From Cellulomonas xylanilytica (GTDB taxonomy: Bacteria > Actinomycetota > Actinomycetes > Actinomycetales > Cellulomonadaceae): DNA of 64,000 bases. The stretch covers positions 434,001 to 498,000 of the forward strand of contig NZ_BJUB01000001.1 in the NCBI RefSeq assembly GCF_007989805.1, written 5' to 3'. Within the stretch, counting starts at the first letter, position 1. Each line of letters opens with the position of its first letter. Made by a program: the position numbers and the translations under genes. The notes beneath the pieces were generated by a model that saw only the letters and a program-made list of their open reading frames with translations, was not told where the DNA came from and made no database searches. Below, piece after piece: positions 20,658-30,044 of the stretch.

Positions 20658-21067
20658 CAGAAGAAGCGCGTTCGCCGGAGTTCGCCGATGACCGTCTGCG
20701 ATGGTCACATGGGCGGGCGGCTACCCACGACCGTCTGCGGACGCCACCGAACGGGAATGGGTTGCTACACGCCATGAGGGGTTTACAGCGCGACTGAGAT
20801 CGCACGGCTGGTGCATATACATTCATGGACCCACCTTGAACCAGCCAGTGCACGCCTTGCTCAGAGACCCATTGGGCCGCCCCGCTACAGCAAGGTCCTC
20901 GACGGTGCATCCGTGATTCGAGGCGGCGTGGATGGCGTAACGCCCTCCACATCATGAACCGGTCGTCATGCGCACCGTGCGCCTCATGCCGCGACAGCGA
21001 CTCGGCAGGCAGTCTTCAGAGGTGATCATCTGGGCGACGAAAATCTGGTACTGGCTGGTCGATCAGC
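20658..21067. other. Left end of the integrated island, no gene seen
   Basis: About 410 bp between the attachment site and the first island gene. The short open frames here show no protein-like composition or recognisable motif. Recombinase arm-binding sites would be expected in such a stretch, but no clear repeat was identified. Confidence 0.5.
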
Positions 21068-21817
21068 GTGGCTGCTAACCGAGTTGAGCGTTGGGAGCGA
21101 CGCAGTGAGTGGCCCCTGTCCATCGCCGCCGTGATCTTCTTGCTCGCCTACGGGTTGCCGATCGCGATCCCGACGATGAGTTACGACGCCCGGGTGGCAT
21201 GCGAGATAGTGGTCCGCATCACCTGGGTGGTCTTCGCGATCGACTACTTCGGTCGGTTGGCGCTCTCCGAACGTCGGTGGGGCTTCGTAAAGCGGCACCC
21301 GCTCGACCTTGCGGTGATCCTCCTGCCGATCTTGCGGCCTCTTCGGTTGCTGCGTCTCGTGGCGCTCGTCGGCGTGCTGAACAGGGTCGGCTCGCACACT
21401 CTGCGCGGTCGGGTCGTCACCTACGTCGTCGGCTCTACCGCGTTGCTGATCACCTGCGGTGCTCTCGCTGTCACCGATGCCGAGCGAGGGCAGTCGGGTA
21501 CGAACATCGCGAACCTCGGTGACGGCTTCTGGTGGGCGATCACCACGATGACGACCGTCGGATACGGCGATCGCTACCCGGTGACGACGACGGGTCGGTT
21601 CGTTGCCGCCGCGCTCATGGTTGCCGGAATCGCCCTGCTCGGTGTGGTGACCGCAACGCTGGCGTCGTGGCTGGTCGAGCGGGTCGCCGAGGCGACCGAC
21701 GACGACCAGGCAGCGACGCGGGTTCAGGTCGAGCAGCTGACCGCCGAGGTGCGACGTCTGGCTGACGAACTTGCTGCATCGTCGGCGGGACCTGGCGGGG
21801 ATCGGCTACCGCGCTGA
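21068..21817 (+). CDS. Voltage-gated-type potassium channel
   Basis: 249 residues. It has several N-terminal membrane segments, including an arginine-bearing S4-like helix (ILRPLRLLRLVALVGVLNRVG). A pore helix and the selectivity filter TMTTVGYGDRYPVTTTGR come next, then the inner helix ALMVAGIALLGVVTATLASWLV. The last about 40 residues form a charged coiled coil. This is a single-pore Kv/KcsA-like cation channel of the Ion_trans_2 type. The GTG start has no convincing ribosome site. It is the first gene inside the island; a role in element biology is not evident. Confidence 0.85.
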   Translation: MAANRVERWERRSEWPLSIAAVIFLLAYGLPIAIPTMSYDARVACEIVVRITWVVFAIDYFGRLALSERRWGFVKRHPLDLAVILLPILRPLRLLRLVALVGVLNRVGSHTLRGRVVTYVVGSTALLITCGALAVTDAERGQSGTNIANLGDGFWWAITTMTTVGYGDRYPVTTTGRFVAAALMVAGIALLGVVTATLASWLVERVAEATDDDQAATRVQVEQLTAEVRRLADELAASSAGPGGDRLPR

Positions 21818-22101
21818 GGAAGTCGCTTCCACCCTCCCGGACTTCACCTCCAAACGCGGAGAGCGCGACACGCGGGTGATCTTGCCGATCCGCGGTCTAG
21901 CGCACGCGGGAATTGTCCCTCGAGAAGCGCCAGCGATTAGTCCTTTTAGCACGCCGTGGACACGTCGGTCACTCGAATGAGGCGAGCGACCAGGCTGTGC
22001 ATCGTGCAGTCGCACCAGGATGCTTGCCCCATGACAGATGGCTACGAGCCCCTAGAACTCCTCACGACCCCCCGTGTCCGAGTGCAGGCGGGGGTCGTGC
22101 A

Positions 22102-23373
22102 GTGAGGTCCAAGCTCGAACTCGGGACTCGCTTGATAGCGCACACACGCTCGGGTGAGTCGAGCCAGGACGAAGTTGTGATTGCGACGCTTGATGAGAAC
22201 GGCGTCGAAGTGGTCTGGCCCGAAGCCATAGACATGTTCGAGGCGTTCACGAGAGACGCCGACCCCTACGTACCCGACCCCCTGATCCTCCGGAACGGCT
22301 CTGGCTGGCTCACGGTCCAACAGGGCAGGTCCCTAGGCACGTCGGCCTCGTCCCTTGGTCACTCCGAGCATCGCATCAGGTACTACCGCGCTGTGAGCGC
22401 AGGGGCTCGAGGCGTGGACTACGCATCCGTGAACGGGATGCAGTCCAGCACCGACGGGCTTGCGGCCTGGGCGCAGAGGACCCCCGTCACTCAGGAGGTC
22501 CGATGGGAGGAGGCCAGCAAAGGAGTCGTCGAGCTAACGATCCGTGCCAGAAACCTGGACGGCGTTCCACTCGGAGGGCCTCTCGGATTGGAACTGACGA
22601 CGTCGTACACGCACAGCCCCGAGCCAACGGGAGGCGTCTATTCGATCTCGACCGCACTCGAGGTCCGGACCCGAAGTGCAGAGCCAGTCGCGTGGGACAC
22701 GCACGCTAGTGCCCATCGGATGATCCAGGACCTCATGTGCCTGGTCTACGGGCAAGCCTGCAGCGCCCGGATCGGTTCGGTGATGCATGAGGACGATCAA
22801 GAGACTGCGCCTACCGATGAACGGAGACTCTGGCGCGACGCGTACCAGCCGACGTTTGGTCGATCGTCGCGCGGTGCGACGACGTTAACCGACCGCGTTC
22901 GGCCGTTGTTCTACCTCAGCGATACCAAGCCCGACAGGGTGTCGACCTGGCTTTCGGAGTACGCGTTGTGGTCGCGCCCCACGTGGATCGGCGTAACTCC
23001 GCTCTTCCACCAGGACCTCCCCGTCGAGTCTCGCCTGCTCCACATCGCGGTCGCGCTCGAAGCCCTGGGCGCGGCGATTGCACAACGTGACCGGGTCCCC
23101 CCAGCGCGGACGTTCACGCGGCTGCTCACATCCATCATCGACTCGATCGGATTTGCGCCGTCGGCGGTCGTCGGGTCCGAATCGATCGACGGCTGGTGCA
23201 GAGCTTTCAATGCGGCATACAAGGGCGTAAAGCACGCCGACAACGCTCTCCCTGATGCCCTCGACGCCTACGAGCGCGCGAAGCAGGGCCTGACGTTGCT
23301 CCGTTGCTGGCTCGCTGTCGAACTCGGGGTCTCGCCTGAGGTTCTGCAAACCAATCTGTCCGAAGGACGGTGA
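22102..23373 (+). CDS. ApeA-like protein with C-terminal HEPN-type domain
   Basis: About 423 residues, no close family name certain. The N-terminal ~270 residues are beta-rich and resemble the N-terminal domain of ApeA-type defence proteins. The C-terminal ~130 residues are helical and HEPN-like: ESRLLHIAVALEALGAAIAQRD, then FNAAYKGVKHADNALPDALDAYERAKQGLTLLRCWLAVELGVSPE. The usual HEPN RNase motif Rx4-6H is altered: the His is kept (GVKH) but a Lys sits where Arg is expected. It may therefore be a catalytically weak or structural HEPN. GTG 22102 was chosen; the upstream open frame (to 21913) looks non-coding. It shares the defence-like cluster with the genes at 23864, 25158 and 26545. Confidence 0.6.
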   Translation: MRSKLELGTRLIAHTRSGESSQDEVVIATLDENGVEVVWPEAIDMFEAFTRDADPYVPDPLILRNGSGWLTVQQGRSLGTSASSLGHSEHRIRYYRAVSAGARGVDYASVNGMQSSTDGLAAWAQRTPVTQEVRWEEASKGVVELTIRARNLDGVPLGGPLGLELTTSYTHSPEPTGGVYSISTALEVRTRSAEPVAWDTHASAHRMIQDLMCLVYGQACSARIGSVMHEDDQETAPTDERRLWRDAYQPTFGRSSRGATTLTDRVRPLFYLSDTKPDRVSTWLSEYALWSRPTWIGVTPLFHQDLPVESRLLHIAVALEALGAAIAQRDRVPPARTFTRLLTSIIDSIGFAPSAVVGSESIDGWCRAFNAAYKGVKHADNALPDALDAYERAKQGLTLLRCWLAVELGVSPEVLQTNLSEGR

Positions 23374-23863
23374 CCCCGACAGCGACTGCGCAACCCGCGG
23401 TGTCGTGCCCCTCGAACCCAATCGGTGGCTCCGCCCGGACGCTCGACGAGCCTGACACGGTCAGCATCGAAGGAGGCTCATGCGTGCGGCCGATCGACGT
23501 TCCCGCCGTAAGTTGGCCTGCGCCTCCGCACGCAACAGAACGCAGGGGTGACAGTGACTCCGCTTTGGGCACTCTGTTCGTACGTGCTTCCGGGAGGCGC
23601 CACTTCGGCCGCGTCGCTTTCGGTCGCATCCCAGGCCTTCGGTGCGTGGCACGTGCATCCGGCAGTTTCTCCAACTACTGATTGCGGTTCCCGGGTGGAG
23701 CGCACCAATCCGCCGCGGGTTTGAGATCCTCGCGCAACCGCGCCGGCGGCCCGCAGGCGAGACGTCGTCGACGAGAAGGCGCTCGCCGCGCTCGGCATGA
23801 CGCATGCGCAGATCACGCCGCACGTTCCTCGAGGAAGTCAGTCCTAGCGATCTTCGTCGCCGC
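23374..23863. other. Intergenic stretch without a supported gene
   Basis: About 490 bp between the ApeA-like stop and the stop of the convergent DUF4145 gene. Open frames on both strands are compositionally poor and carry no family motif. A 7-base G run near 23901-23908 lies inside the end of the DUF4145 gene, not here. Confidence 0.4.
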
Positions 23864-24559
23864 CTAAGAGGCGTGCCCGCCAGCCCCGTCCGTTCGCGGG
23901 GCGGGGGGGCGGGTCGGGGTGCCGACCCGCTGCTGGAACTCCTCGAAGCGAACACGAAGCACGTAAACGTGGTTCAGAAAGGCCTCCGCGAAGTGAAGCG
24001 CATCCTCGGCATCCTGCCTACTCACATGATCGCCGAAGTGGGCACCCTTATTGCCCACAATTCGAAGTGCCGTCGACCACTGCATGAGGGTCTCGTCGAC
24101 GAGACCTCGCTCCTTCATCTTGCCGAGGGCCGTGCTGAGGTTCCGTTCCGTTACGCCCTGCAGCTGGCAGGTCCCTTCGAGCGTCCGACGCACCATAACC
24201 ACGGTGGCCGCGTAGGCGCTTGCTTCGAAGCACTTGGTTGCCTCAGTCCAGACCTGGCGCAGTGCGTCGGGAACGCCCCAGCCAATTTGCCGCGGAGCGG
24301 GGTAAACCGTCACAGGTTGATCCATGCCCTCCCCACCGACATCCTCTCGGACCTGCAAGGTCGCGTCGCCGCACGCGTTGCATCGGAGGAGCGCGTACTC
24401 GGCTGGCGGCGACGCCCACTCGCCGCCACTGTCCCGCCCGCTCCAATTCATAGCGGCAACGACGGTGCCTGCCTGAGCGGACTCGCAGATCACGCATCGA
24501 ACGACGCGAGTCGAGCCAACACGGGCGTCCTGACCTTGAACCACGCGCTCATTTACCAC
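23864..24559 (-). CDS. DUF4145 domain protein (HEPN superfamily)
   Basis: 231 residues. The N-terminal third has a probable zinc ribbon (CVICES ... LRCNACGD). The C-terminal half is the DUF4145 helical bundle: EATKCFEASAYAATVVMVRRTLEGTC, then ALRIVGNKGAHFGDHVSRQDAEDALHFAEAFLNHVYVL. DUF4145 belongs to the HEPN superfamily, whose R-x4-6-H motif corresponds here to RIVGNKGAH. Such proteins occur in defence islands and as accessory genes of restriction systems. GTG 24559 is the start. It faces left and diverges from the AlbA_2 gene. Confidence 0.75.
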   Translation of the reverse strand: MVNERVVQGQDARVGSTRVVRCVICESAQAGTVVAAMNWSGRDSGGEWASPPAEYALLRCNACGDATLQVREDVGGEGMDQPVTVYPAPRQIGWGVPDALRQVWTEATKCFEASAYAATVVMVRRTLEGTCQLQGVTERNLSTALGKMKERGLVDETLMQWSTALRIVGNKGAHFGDHVSRQDAEDALHFAEAFLNHVYVLRVRFEEFQQRVGTPTRPPAPRTDGAGGHAS

Positions 24560-25157
24560 GGCGATGAGTCTCGCGCGTAGATCGAGCCCACCGCGACCGC
24601 CAACCGAACGAACGGGAGCTCCGCGTGAACGGCCTCCTCGAGGCTGCCCCTCGAGCCGTTCTCCCCTCGCTACTCCGTCGTCCCCATCAACGACGTCGGC
24701 ATCAAGGCCTACCGCTGACTACCAGGGAGCAGTACAGCCAGGAGAGCCCAACGGACTGCGTCTGCCGGATCGCTCACCACTTCCCGTACGATTCGTCGCG
24801 CAGCTTGAGTGCACAACATCGGCCGGCGCCGACCCGAATGGGCGAGACGATGGCCCGCAGAGCTGGAGCTGCTCGGCTTCATCCAGTCAAAGCTTGAGCG
24901 TGGCGAATTTCTTGCCGAGGTTGCTCCGACGTCGATCACCATGTCCACCACGTCGGCCCCTGCTGCATCGCCAGCGCCGCCGGCAGCGCGCCGTGACGCC
25001 GATGCCCCGTCCGAGAAGGAGTGGACCAGCGAAGTGCGTCGGAAGCCGATGCGAATCCGGTCTGAGAGCTATGGAGCTGGGAACCAGCCCGTGTGGGGTG
25101 TTCTCGACACCTACGCTGAACCGGTCGGCGCGGCAGTCGTGCCGGGAGGAGGCGACG
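24560..25157. other. Divergent intergenic region without a supported gene
   Basis: About 600 bp between the starts of the DUF4145 gene and the AlbA_2 gene. A frame at 24809-25192 on the plus strand could encode 127 residues but shows no recognisable domain and would overlap the AlbA_2 start. The region must contain the promoters of both flanking genes; no confident -10/-35 pair was identified. Confidence 0.4.
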
Positions 25158-26390
25158 GTGTTCACCCCGATCCACCGCGCGCTCGCTCGTGAGCCCGGCG
25201 ACTTGACCCACGAACTGTTCGACGCAGCTGTAGTCGCAGGCGTGCTTGAGACGGACGACCTCGACTGGAAGGTTGAGCTCCCGCAGCACTCCGGCGAGCC
25301 CGAGTGGAAGGAGAAGTTCGCCAAGGACGTCGCCGCGATGGCGAACAGTGGAGGGGGCTGGCTGGTATACGGAGTTCGCGAACACCGAAAGACGTCCGCG
25401 GCCCTTGAGGTGTGCGACGTCGGGCCGCTGGGGCAGGCTGTCGAGCAGCAACTCCGCGGCATTGCCTACGGCAGTATCCGTCCGGCGGTGCGGGACCTGC
25501 GTTTCATCACTGTGAGTGCCCCCGAGCGGGGCAACCTCTTGGTGCTGCGCGTGCCAGCCAGCCCTGAAGTGCCGCATCTTCTGAGCAAGGACGAGCGACT
25601 CTTCCAGGCCCCCCGTCGGTACGGAGCTCAGACCGCTTGGATGGGCGAGTGGGACCTCGAGCAGGCTTACCGCCACCGATTCGCCGGACAACGCGACCGA
25701 CAGCAGGCCCTTGACTCGTTGGTCGAGGCGCAGGTCAGGGTTGCTCGCCTGAGGCTGGCCAGCGACTGGCGCGGCCGCGTGGTCTTCGTCGGCGCCGCGG
25801 TGCCGGTCGAGGCGCGTCGGGGCGTCGTGATGACCTCCGAGGAGGCCGCCGAGATTCTGCACGAGGCCAAGCAGCTGTACCGCGCGATCGGCAACCTGCC
25901 CCTCGAGCCGCACGTTCGTGACTTGCCGCCGAGGCCCGGTCTTCGCCGATTCGCCGCTGGGCCCGATCGCGATCGAACGATCTCGGTCCACCTGGACGGG
26001 TCGGCCAGCCTGACTGACGCCTTGGAGGCTCCACGAGTCGGGGCGTACGGCGGCACGGTCGTGCCAGGACTGGAGCTCGAGAAGGACGTAGCCCGCCTTG
26101 TCGCCACGATGGGCGCGACGGGCCGTGCGCTCGGAGTCGTCGGTGAATACATGGTGAAAGTCGCTGTTGTGTGGAACCAGCCCGAGGCGCTCCGGTTCGT
26201 GTGGCCGGATCCGAACGTCGTAGATCTTCATCACCTGGTGGAGCCGGTCCTGATGGTGCACGAAATCGAGCCGACCGGTATCGAGATCTCTGCCGACGCC
26301 GCCTTGCCCGAGTTGGGTGCTGCGGTGCGCCGGCTCGCTTTAGACCTGCTGCATCAGGGCGGTTTGACGCGGACGCGCTTTGTGGCCTGA
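25158..26390 (+). CDS. AlbA_2 (Schlafen-type) putative nucleic-acid-binding protein
   Basis: 410 residues from GTG 25158, which has an excellent GGGAGGAGG (25144-25152); the frame is open ~600 bp upstream but without support. Residues ~30-150 form an AlbA_2/Schlafen-type domain: a LDWKVELP strand, then KFAKDVAAMANSGGGWLVYGVRE, then YGSIRPAVRDLRF and GNLLVLRVPASPEVPHLL with FQAPRRYGAQTAWM. Unlike many bacterial AlbA_2 proteins it lacks an obvious AAA or helix-turn-helix tail; the remaining ~250 residues are unrecognised. AlbA_2/Schlafen domains act as nucleases or nucleic-acid binders in phage defence. It is followed on the same strand by the ApeA-like gene, 154 bp away. Confidence 0.75.
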   Translation: MFTPIHRALAREPGDLTHELFDAAVVAGVLETDDLDWKVELPQHSGEPEWKEKFAKDVAAMANSGGGWLVYGVREHRKTSAALEVCDVGPLGQAVEQQLRGIAYGSIRPAVRDLRFITVSAPERGNLLVLRVPASPEVPHLLSKDERLFQAPRRYGAQTAWMGEWDLEQAYRHRFAGQRDRQQALDSLVEAQVRVARLRLASDWRGRVVFVGAAVPVEARRGVVMTSEEAAEILHEAKQLYRAIGNLPLEPHVRDLPPRPGLRRFAAGPDRDRTISVHLDGSASLTDALEAPRVGAYGGTVVPGLELEKDVARLVATMGATGRALGVVGEYMVKVAVVWNQPEALRFVWPDPNVVDLHHLVEPVLMVHEIEPTGIEISADAALPELGAAVRRLALDLLHQGGLTRTRFVA

Positions 26391-26544
26391 CGTCGTGGCG
26401 GTCCCTGGCGTCTGGTCGCGGATGCAAGGCGAGGCCAAGCAGCTGCAGTGACTCCAATTCGTGGCCTCGAGGTCGCCGCGTTTTTGCCGACATCCAGTTC
26501 CTCGCGGTGGTTCGCCCCAACGCTGGCGGCGGTGGAGGACGATG

Positions 26545-27900
26545 ATGACCATGGACATCGGCGAGACTCACCACACGCGTTGGTTCCATCCTGGACGAGA
26601 CGAGAAGGACGGTGCTCCTGGCTCCTACCGGGTCGACGAGGACGGACATGTTGAGGTGCACATCTTTGAGACGTTCGACGGCGAGGGATCGCTCGCCTTC
26701 ATGCCCGACGAAAGCGTGCCTGACATCCTTCTCGGAGAGGTCTTCCGCGAGGCGGTGACTCTCATTGGGTGCCGCTCAGTTGGGGGCAAGACTGGGGTCA
26801 CGAGTCAGCAGGACATCCGTATCCGCCCTCAGTACGCCATCGAAGGCAGTATCTATCTGACCTCTGAGGATGAACTACGGGTTACGTCGCTCCGGCTCAG
26901 GTTCACCGATCAGGACGCGTGGACGAACTGGAAGCCGTTCTCGGTCGAGAAGATGCGCAAGCCCGAAGGGCTCGAGAGCGCTTCGGTGACGTTCTCCCGC
27001 CCCGCCGACCTGGCAGCACTGGTAGATGGCGGCAGGCTCAGTCTGATCGATGACTCCTACGTCCACGAAGACACGATCACCCACAGGACTGAGCTGCAGG
27101 CTCAGAGCCGGTTCGAATACGTGCTCGACGAGCCAGTTCCAATCCACGATGCCATGTCGCGTTACGGCTACCCGCTCCAGGTGCTTCTGCTGACGGCAAC
27201 TGGGCAGATGCCCGGCGCGATATCCGTTCGTGCGACCAACCCGGCTTGGGTTGAAGACGTTGAGGTGTCAGCGTTTCAGACCGCCTGGGTGACGCTCAGG
27301 CGCTTCCATGGCGGGCACGCCGGGCTCGCTCCGAACAGCCTCTCGTACCTTCATCGACTTGAAGACTTCGACTTTGCGGTGCAACTGCCGCGTGTGCTGG
27401 CAAGTGTGACTAAGCATCGTCTCGCGTTCGAGCGTTACGCCGAGATGCTGTCGAAGCGAGGCGGCGGCGACCAGTCACAGTTCGTGAACCTCACGCAGGT
27501 GATCGACGCGTATGACCGCTCGAACCACCCCGGCGAGAAGCGGTCCGGGGCGTTCTACGTCCCAGTCGAGCGCATGGACTTGGAGTTGGATCAGTTCATT
27601 TCAGCCCTCGTGGACGGCACCGATCGATGGGGCTTTTACGTCGGCAAGCTCAGGAACATCGTGCTTCATGGCGACCCGCGAGCAAGAGAGTTGGTGGCGG
27701 ACCCACGCCCCCTCCACGCGGCGTTTGAGGCGCTCTCATTGCTATTTGAGGCGAGCGTCCTCGTCGGATTCGGGTTCACTGTGGCTCGCGCACGCGAGTT
27801 GGTTGAGGCGCGCCATCCCTTTTGGGCGCGAGCGAAGAACATCAAGGAGAACTTCCCTGCGCTCATCGACTTCGTTGGCGAGACTCCGCCCGTCCGTTGA
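26545..27900 (+). CDS. ApeA-like HEPN protein (candidate abortive-infection RNase)
   Basis: 451 residues from ATG 26545 (GGAGG at 26534-26538; another ATG at 26542). The N-terminal domain begins TRWFHPGRDEKDGAPGSYRVD, which resembles the W-x-P ... PG-x-L start of ApeA proteins, and is beta-rich. The C-terminal ~180 residues are a HEPN bundle with an intact R-N-x3-H motif: LRNIVLHGD, Arg ~370 and His ~375. Known ApeA proteins are single-gene phage-defence effectors in which HEPN RNase activity is needed for protection. Here it follows an AlbA_2 gene and lies within 4.5 kb of two other HEPN-type genes, which suggests a defence cluster (inference). Confidence 0.7.
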   Translation: MTMDIGETHHTRWFHPGRDEKDGAPGSYRVDEDGHVEVHIFETFDGEGSLAFMPDESVPDILLGEVFREAVTLIGCRSVGGKTGVTSQQDIRIRPQYAIEGSIYLTSEDELRVTSLRLRFTDQDAWTNWKPFSVEKMRKPEGLESASVTFSRPADLAALVDGGRLSLIDDSYVHEDTITHRTELQAQSRFEYVLDEPVPIHDAMSRYGYPLQVLLLTATGQMPGAISVRATNPAWVEDVEVSAFQTAWVTLRRFHGGHAGLAPNSLSYLHRLEDFDFAVQLPRVLASVTKHRLAFERYAEMLSKRGGGDQSQFVNLTQVIDAYDRSNHPGEKRSGAFYVPVERMDLELDQFISALVDGTDRWGFYVGKLRNIVLHGDPRARELVADPRPLHAAFEALSLLFEASVLVGFGFTVARARELVEARHPFWARAKNIKENFPALIDFVGETPPVR

Positions 27901-28216
27901 ATTTAGCTCGATGTGCTCGCGGTGCTGAATTCAGTTGACTCCTCTTAGACAGTCGCTCACTCGGGCTCCCCGCCACGGGCGACGTTTTGGCACGGTGTCA
28001 GCGAAGGGTTAGGCGCTGGTCGGATCCTGGCACGGCCAACGGAGGGAACGTGCAGAGGCAATCTCCGCGGGCATGGACGGAATCGAGACGTGGGCGGCCC
28101 GATAATTTGCCGTGCTCGCCGTCTTGAAGTTCAGGGAATCGGACCGTTCCGGACAGAACGGAAGTCGCCGACCGCCGGAGCGCTGCAATGTCAGTGGGCG
28201 GCGTTACGGTGCCGGC
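27901..28216. other. Intergenic stretch without a supported gene
   Basis: About 315 bp between the ApeA-like gene and the CoiA-like gene. No protein-like open frame and no clear hairpin were seen. Promoter elements for the CoiA-like gene presumably lie here. Confidence 0.4.
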
Positions 28217-29953
28217 GTGATCGGACATTCCGAGGAAGTGGCAAGCTTCACCAACGGGGAAACGCGCCTCGTGTACGCCCGGTATCGCAACGCGCTCCCA
28301 AGTGCGCCGTTGTACTACCTCGAGGACGACACCGTCACCAACGAGGTGCGCGCGTTTGCCCGCCAGCAGCTCATCTGCGTCGTACCCGGGTGCCCTTCAG
28401 AGGGACTCACAGCCGCGCACCGTCACAACAAGCGCGACGGGTTCGTTCACCGCGGAACGAATGTCACAGCTGGCCACGCCGCCGAGTCCGTCAACCACCT
28501 ACAAGGCAAAGCCGCCGTCATGGCGTGGCTTGCTCGCGTCCACCCCGAGCTCGACGCCCGCACTGAGGTGAGCCTCGCCGGGCGGGAACGCGTCGCGGAC
28601 GTGCTCGTTACCTTCCGTGACGGGCAGCGGGTCGCGATCGAAGTGCAGTACGCCGCCATGAAGGTCGGCGAGTGGGAAGAACGGCACCACTCCTACGCAC
28701 GCATGGGCATCGTGGACGTGTGGCTGTTTGGGCACACTGGGCATCAGATGAACGTGCGCGACGGAGCGGTGTACCCCAACGATGTGCAACGCAAGGTCAT
28801 GGAGACCGGGGCGCCGCTGCTGTGGGTCAACCCGGACCTCGACATGATCGCCACCGCGACGGAGCTCGAAGCGGCCATCAGGCCACCGATGCTCGGAGTC
28901 GGCTACGCGGTGAGATTCACAGACAGCCACGGCCAGCGCCCCTTCACGGTGCCGGCGTGGCGTGGCCCAGCAGACTTGGCGATCGACTCATTCAACGCCG
29001 CCCGCCTGACGCCGCAAGGGGTCAGCTCGCCGCTCCTCCAAGCGCTCGCGCAAGCACGTATAGATCTGGACGCACTCAACGCTGCACGCGAGCGCGTCGT
29101 CGCGGAGGTGCAGGCGAGGCAAGAGGCCGACCGCCTCAAGGACGCGCAACGGCGCGCAGCTGACGCGCTACGCGCGAACTACGAGAACGCGGTGCAGAAC
29201 GGCGAGCGCCAAAAGACCACGGATGCGGCCATTGCTTCCCAGCAAGGGCTGCGTGACTCTCTCACCGCACAGCAAGAAGCCATCGACGCTCGCGACGCGC
29301 GCGAGAGGGTCGCCCTGGAAGCGAGCGCGGCCACTCGGCTCTCCTTCGCGCACGACCAGATCGCCGCCGCGTTTGGTGAAGTTCCCGAGTTCCTGCGGGT
29401 GCACCTCGAACCGCACAGCCTTGCGATGTGCACGTACTGGCAGTGGGAGACGTACCGGCGGGTCATCCACCAGGCCGTTGGGGCGTCGTTCACCGTGTAC
29501 GACGCATACGGGCACGCCAAGACGGTGATCGGTTCGGGCAAGCCCACCGGGAACGCTGTGCGAACCTGGCTCCAAGCGCTGACGCGAATGGGGATGCTCG
29601 CGACGAGCGATAACACCCGGTTCGCCGTCGTGCGACCCGTACCTGCCACAGTCGAGGTGCCCACGGGACGTAGTGCAGCACCGGAGGTGCAGCGCTGCAC
29701 CGAGTGTCGTCAGCCGCTTGACCCGCCGTTTACGCGAGAGGGGAGTGGTCGACATTCCGGATGTGGACCAAGCCTGTTTGCTCGTGACGAGCTCGTTCCG
29801 CTACCGCGTGCCAGTGCCCCGACATCCGCACGGCTAGGAAAGGTCAAGACGTGCAAGGCGTGCGCGAACCCACTGACTGGCACTGAAACCGACGGGTTCC
29901 ACGACGGGTGCCAACCATGGCGGGCCAAGGCCGCTCGCTGGGGGCAGCAATAG
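28217..29953 (+). CDS. CoiA-like nuclease with two C-terminal zinc-binding-like motifs
   Basis: 578 residues from GTG 28217 (no strong ribosome site; the frame opens at 28112). Residues ~55-190 match CoiA-family proteins: CVVPGC near a run of His (AAHRHNKRDGF, GHAAESVNHLQGK), then the PD-(D/E)xK-like core RVADVLV and VAIEVQYAAMKVGEWEERHHSYARMGIVDVWLFG. A Glu/Arg/Ala-rich coiled coil spans about residues 270-385. The C-terminus has two similar Cys/His motifs, CTECRQP...GRHSGCGP and CKACANP...GFHDGCQP, that look like small zinc knuckles. CoiA is tied to DNA uptake and recombination; beside a relaxase gene, a role in element DNA processing is plausible. Confidence 0.7.
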   Translation: MIGHSEEVASFTNGETRLVYARYRNALPSAPLYYLEDDTVTNEVRAFARQQLICVVPGCPSEGLTAAHRHNKRDGFVHRGTNVTAGHAAESVNHLQGKAAVMAWLARVHPELDARTEVSLAGRERVADVLVTFRDGQRVAIEVQYAAMKVGEWEERHHSYARMGIVDVWLFGHTGHQMNVRDGAVYPNDVQRKVMETGAPLLWVNPDLDMIATATELEAAIRPPMLGVGYAVRFTDSHGQRPFTVPAWRGPADLAIDSFNAARLTPQGVSSPLLQALAQARIDLDALNAARERVVAEVQARQEADRLKDAQRRAADALRANYENAVQNGERQKTTDAAIASQQGLRDSLTAQQEAIDARDARERVALEASAATRLSFAHDQIAAAFGEVPEFLRVHLEPHSLAMCTYWQWETYRRVIHQAVGASFTVYDAYGHAKTVIGSGKPTGNAVRTWLQALTRMGMLATSDNTRFAVVRPVPATVEVPTGRSAAPEVQRCTECRQPLDPPFTREGSGRHSGCGPSLFARDELVPLPRASAPTSARLGKVKTCKACANPLTGTETDGFHDGCQPWRAKAARWGQQ

Positions 29954-30044
29954 GTCAGCAAATCGACGGATGCCGTCAAGACGTACCAGCCGTGCGCCCG
30001 CGCACGAAGACTGCTGTGGACCCCAATGGATGGGCCTCGTCCCC

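Noticed and set aside
17883..20708. 941-residue minus-strand frame over the HD-GYP and DUF4334 genes
   Set aside because: Shadow frame; the real minus-strand gene here is 18335-18835 in another phase.
24809..25192. 127-residue open frame between the DUF4145 and AlbA_2 genes
   Set aside because: No recognisable domain, no ribosome site, and it overlaps the well-supported AlbA_2 start by 35 bp.
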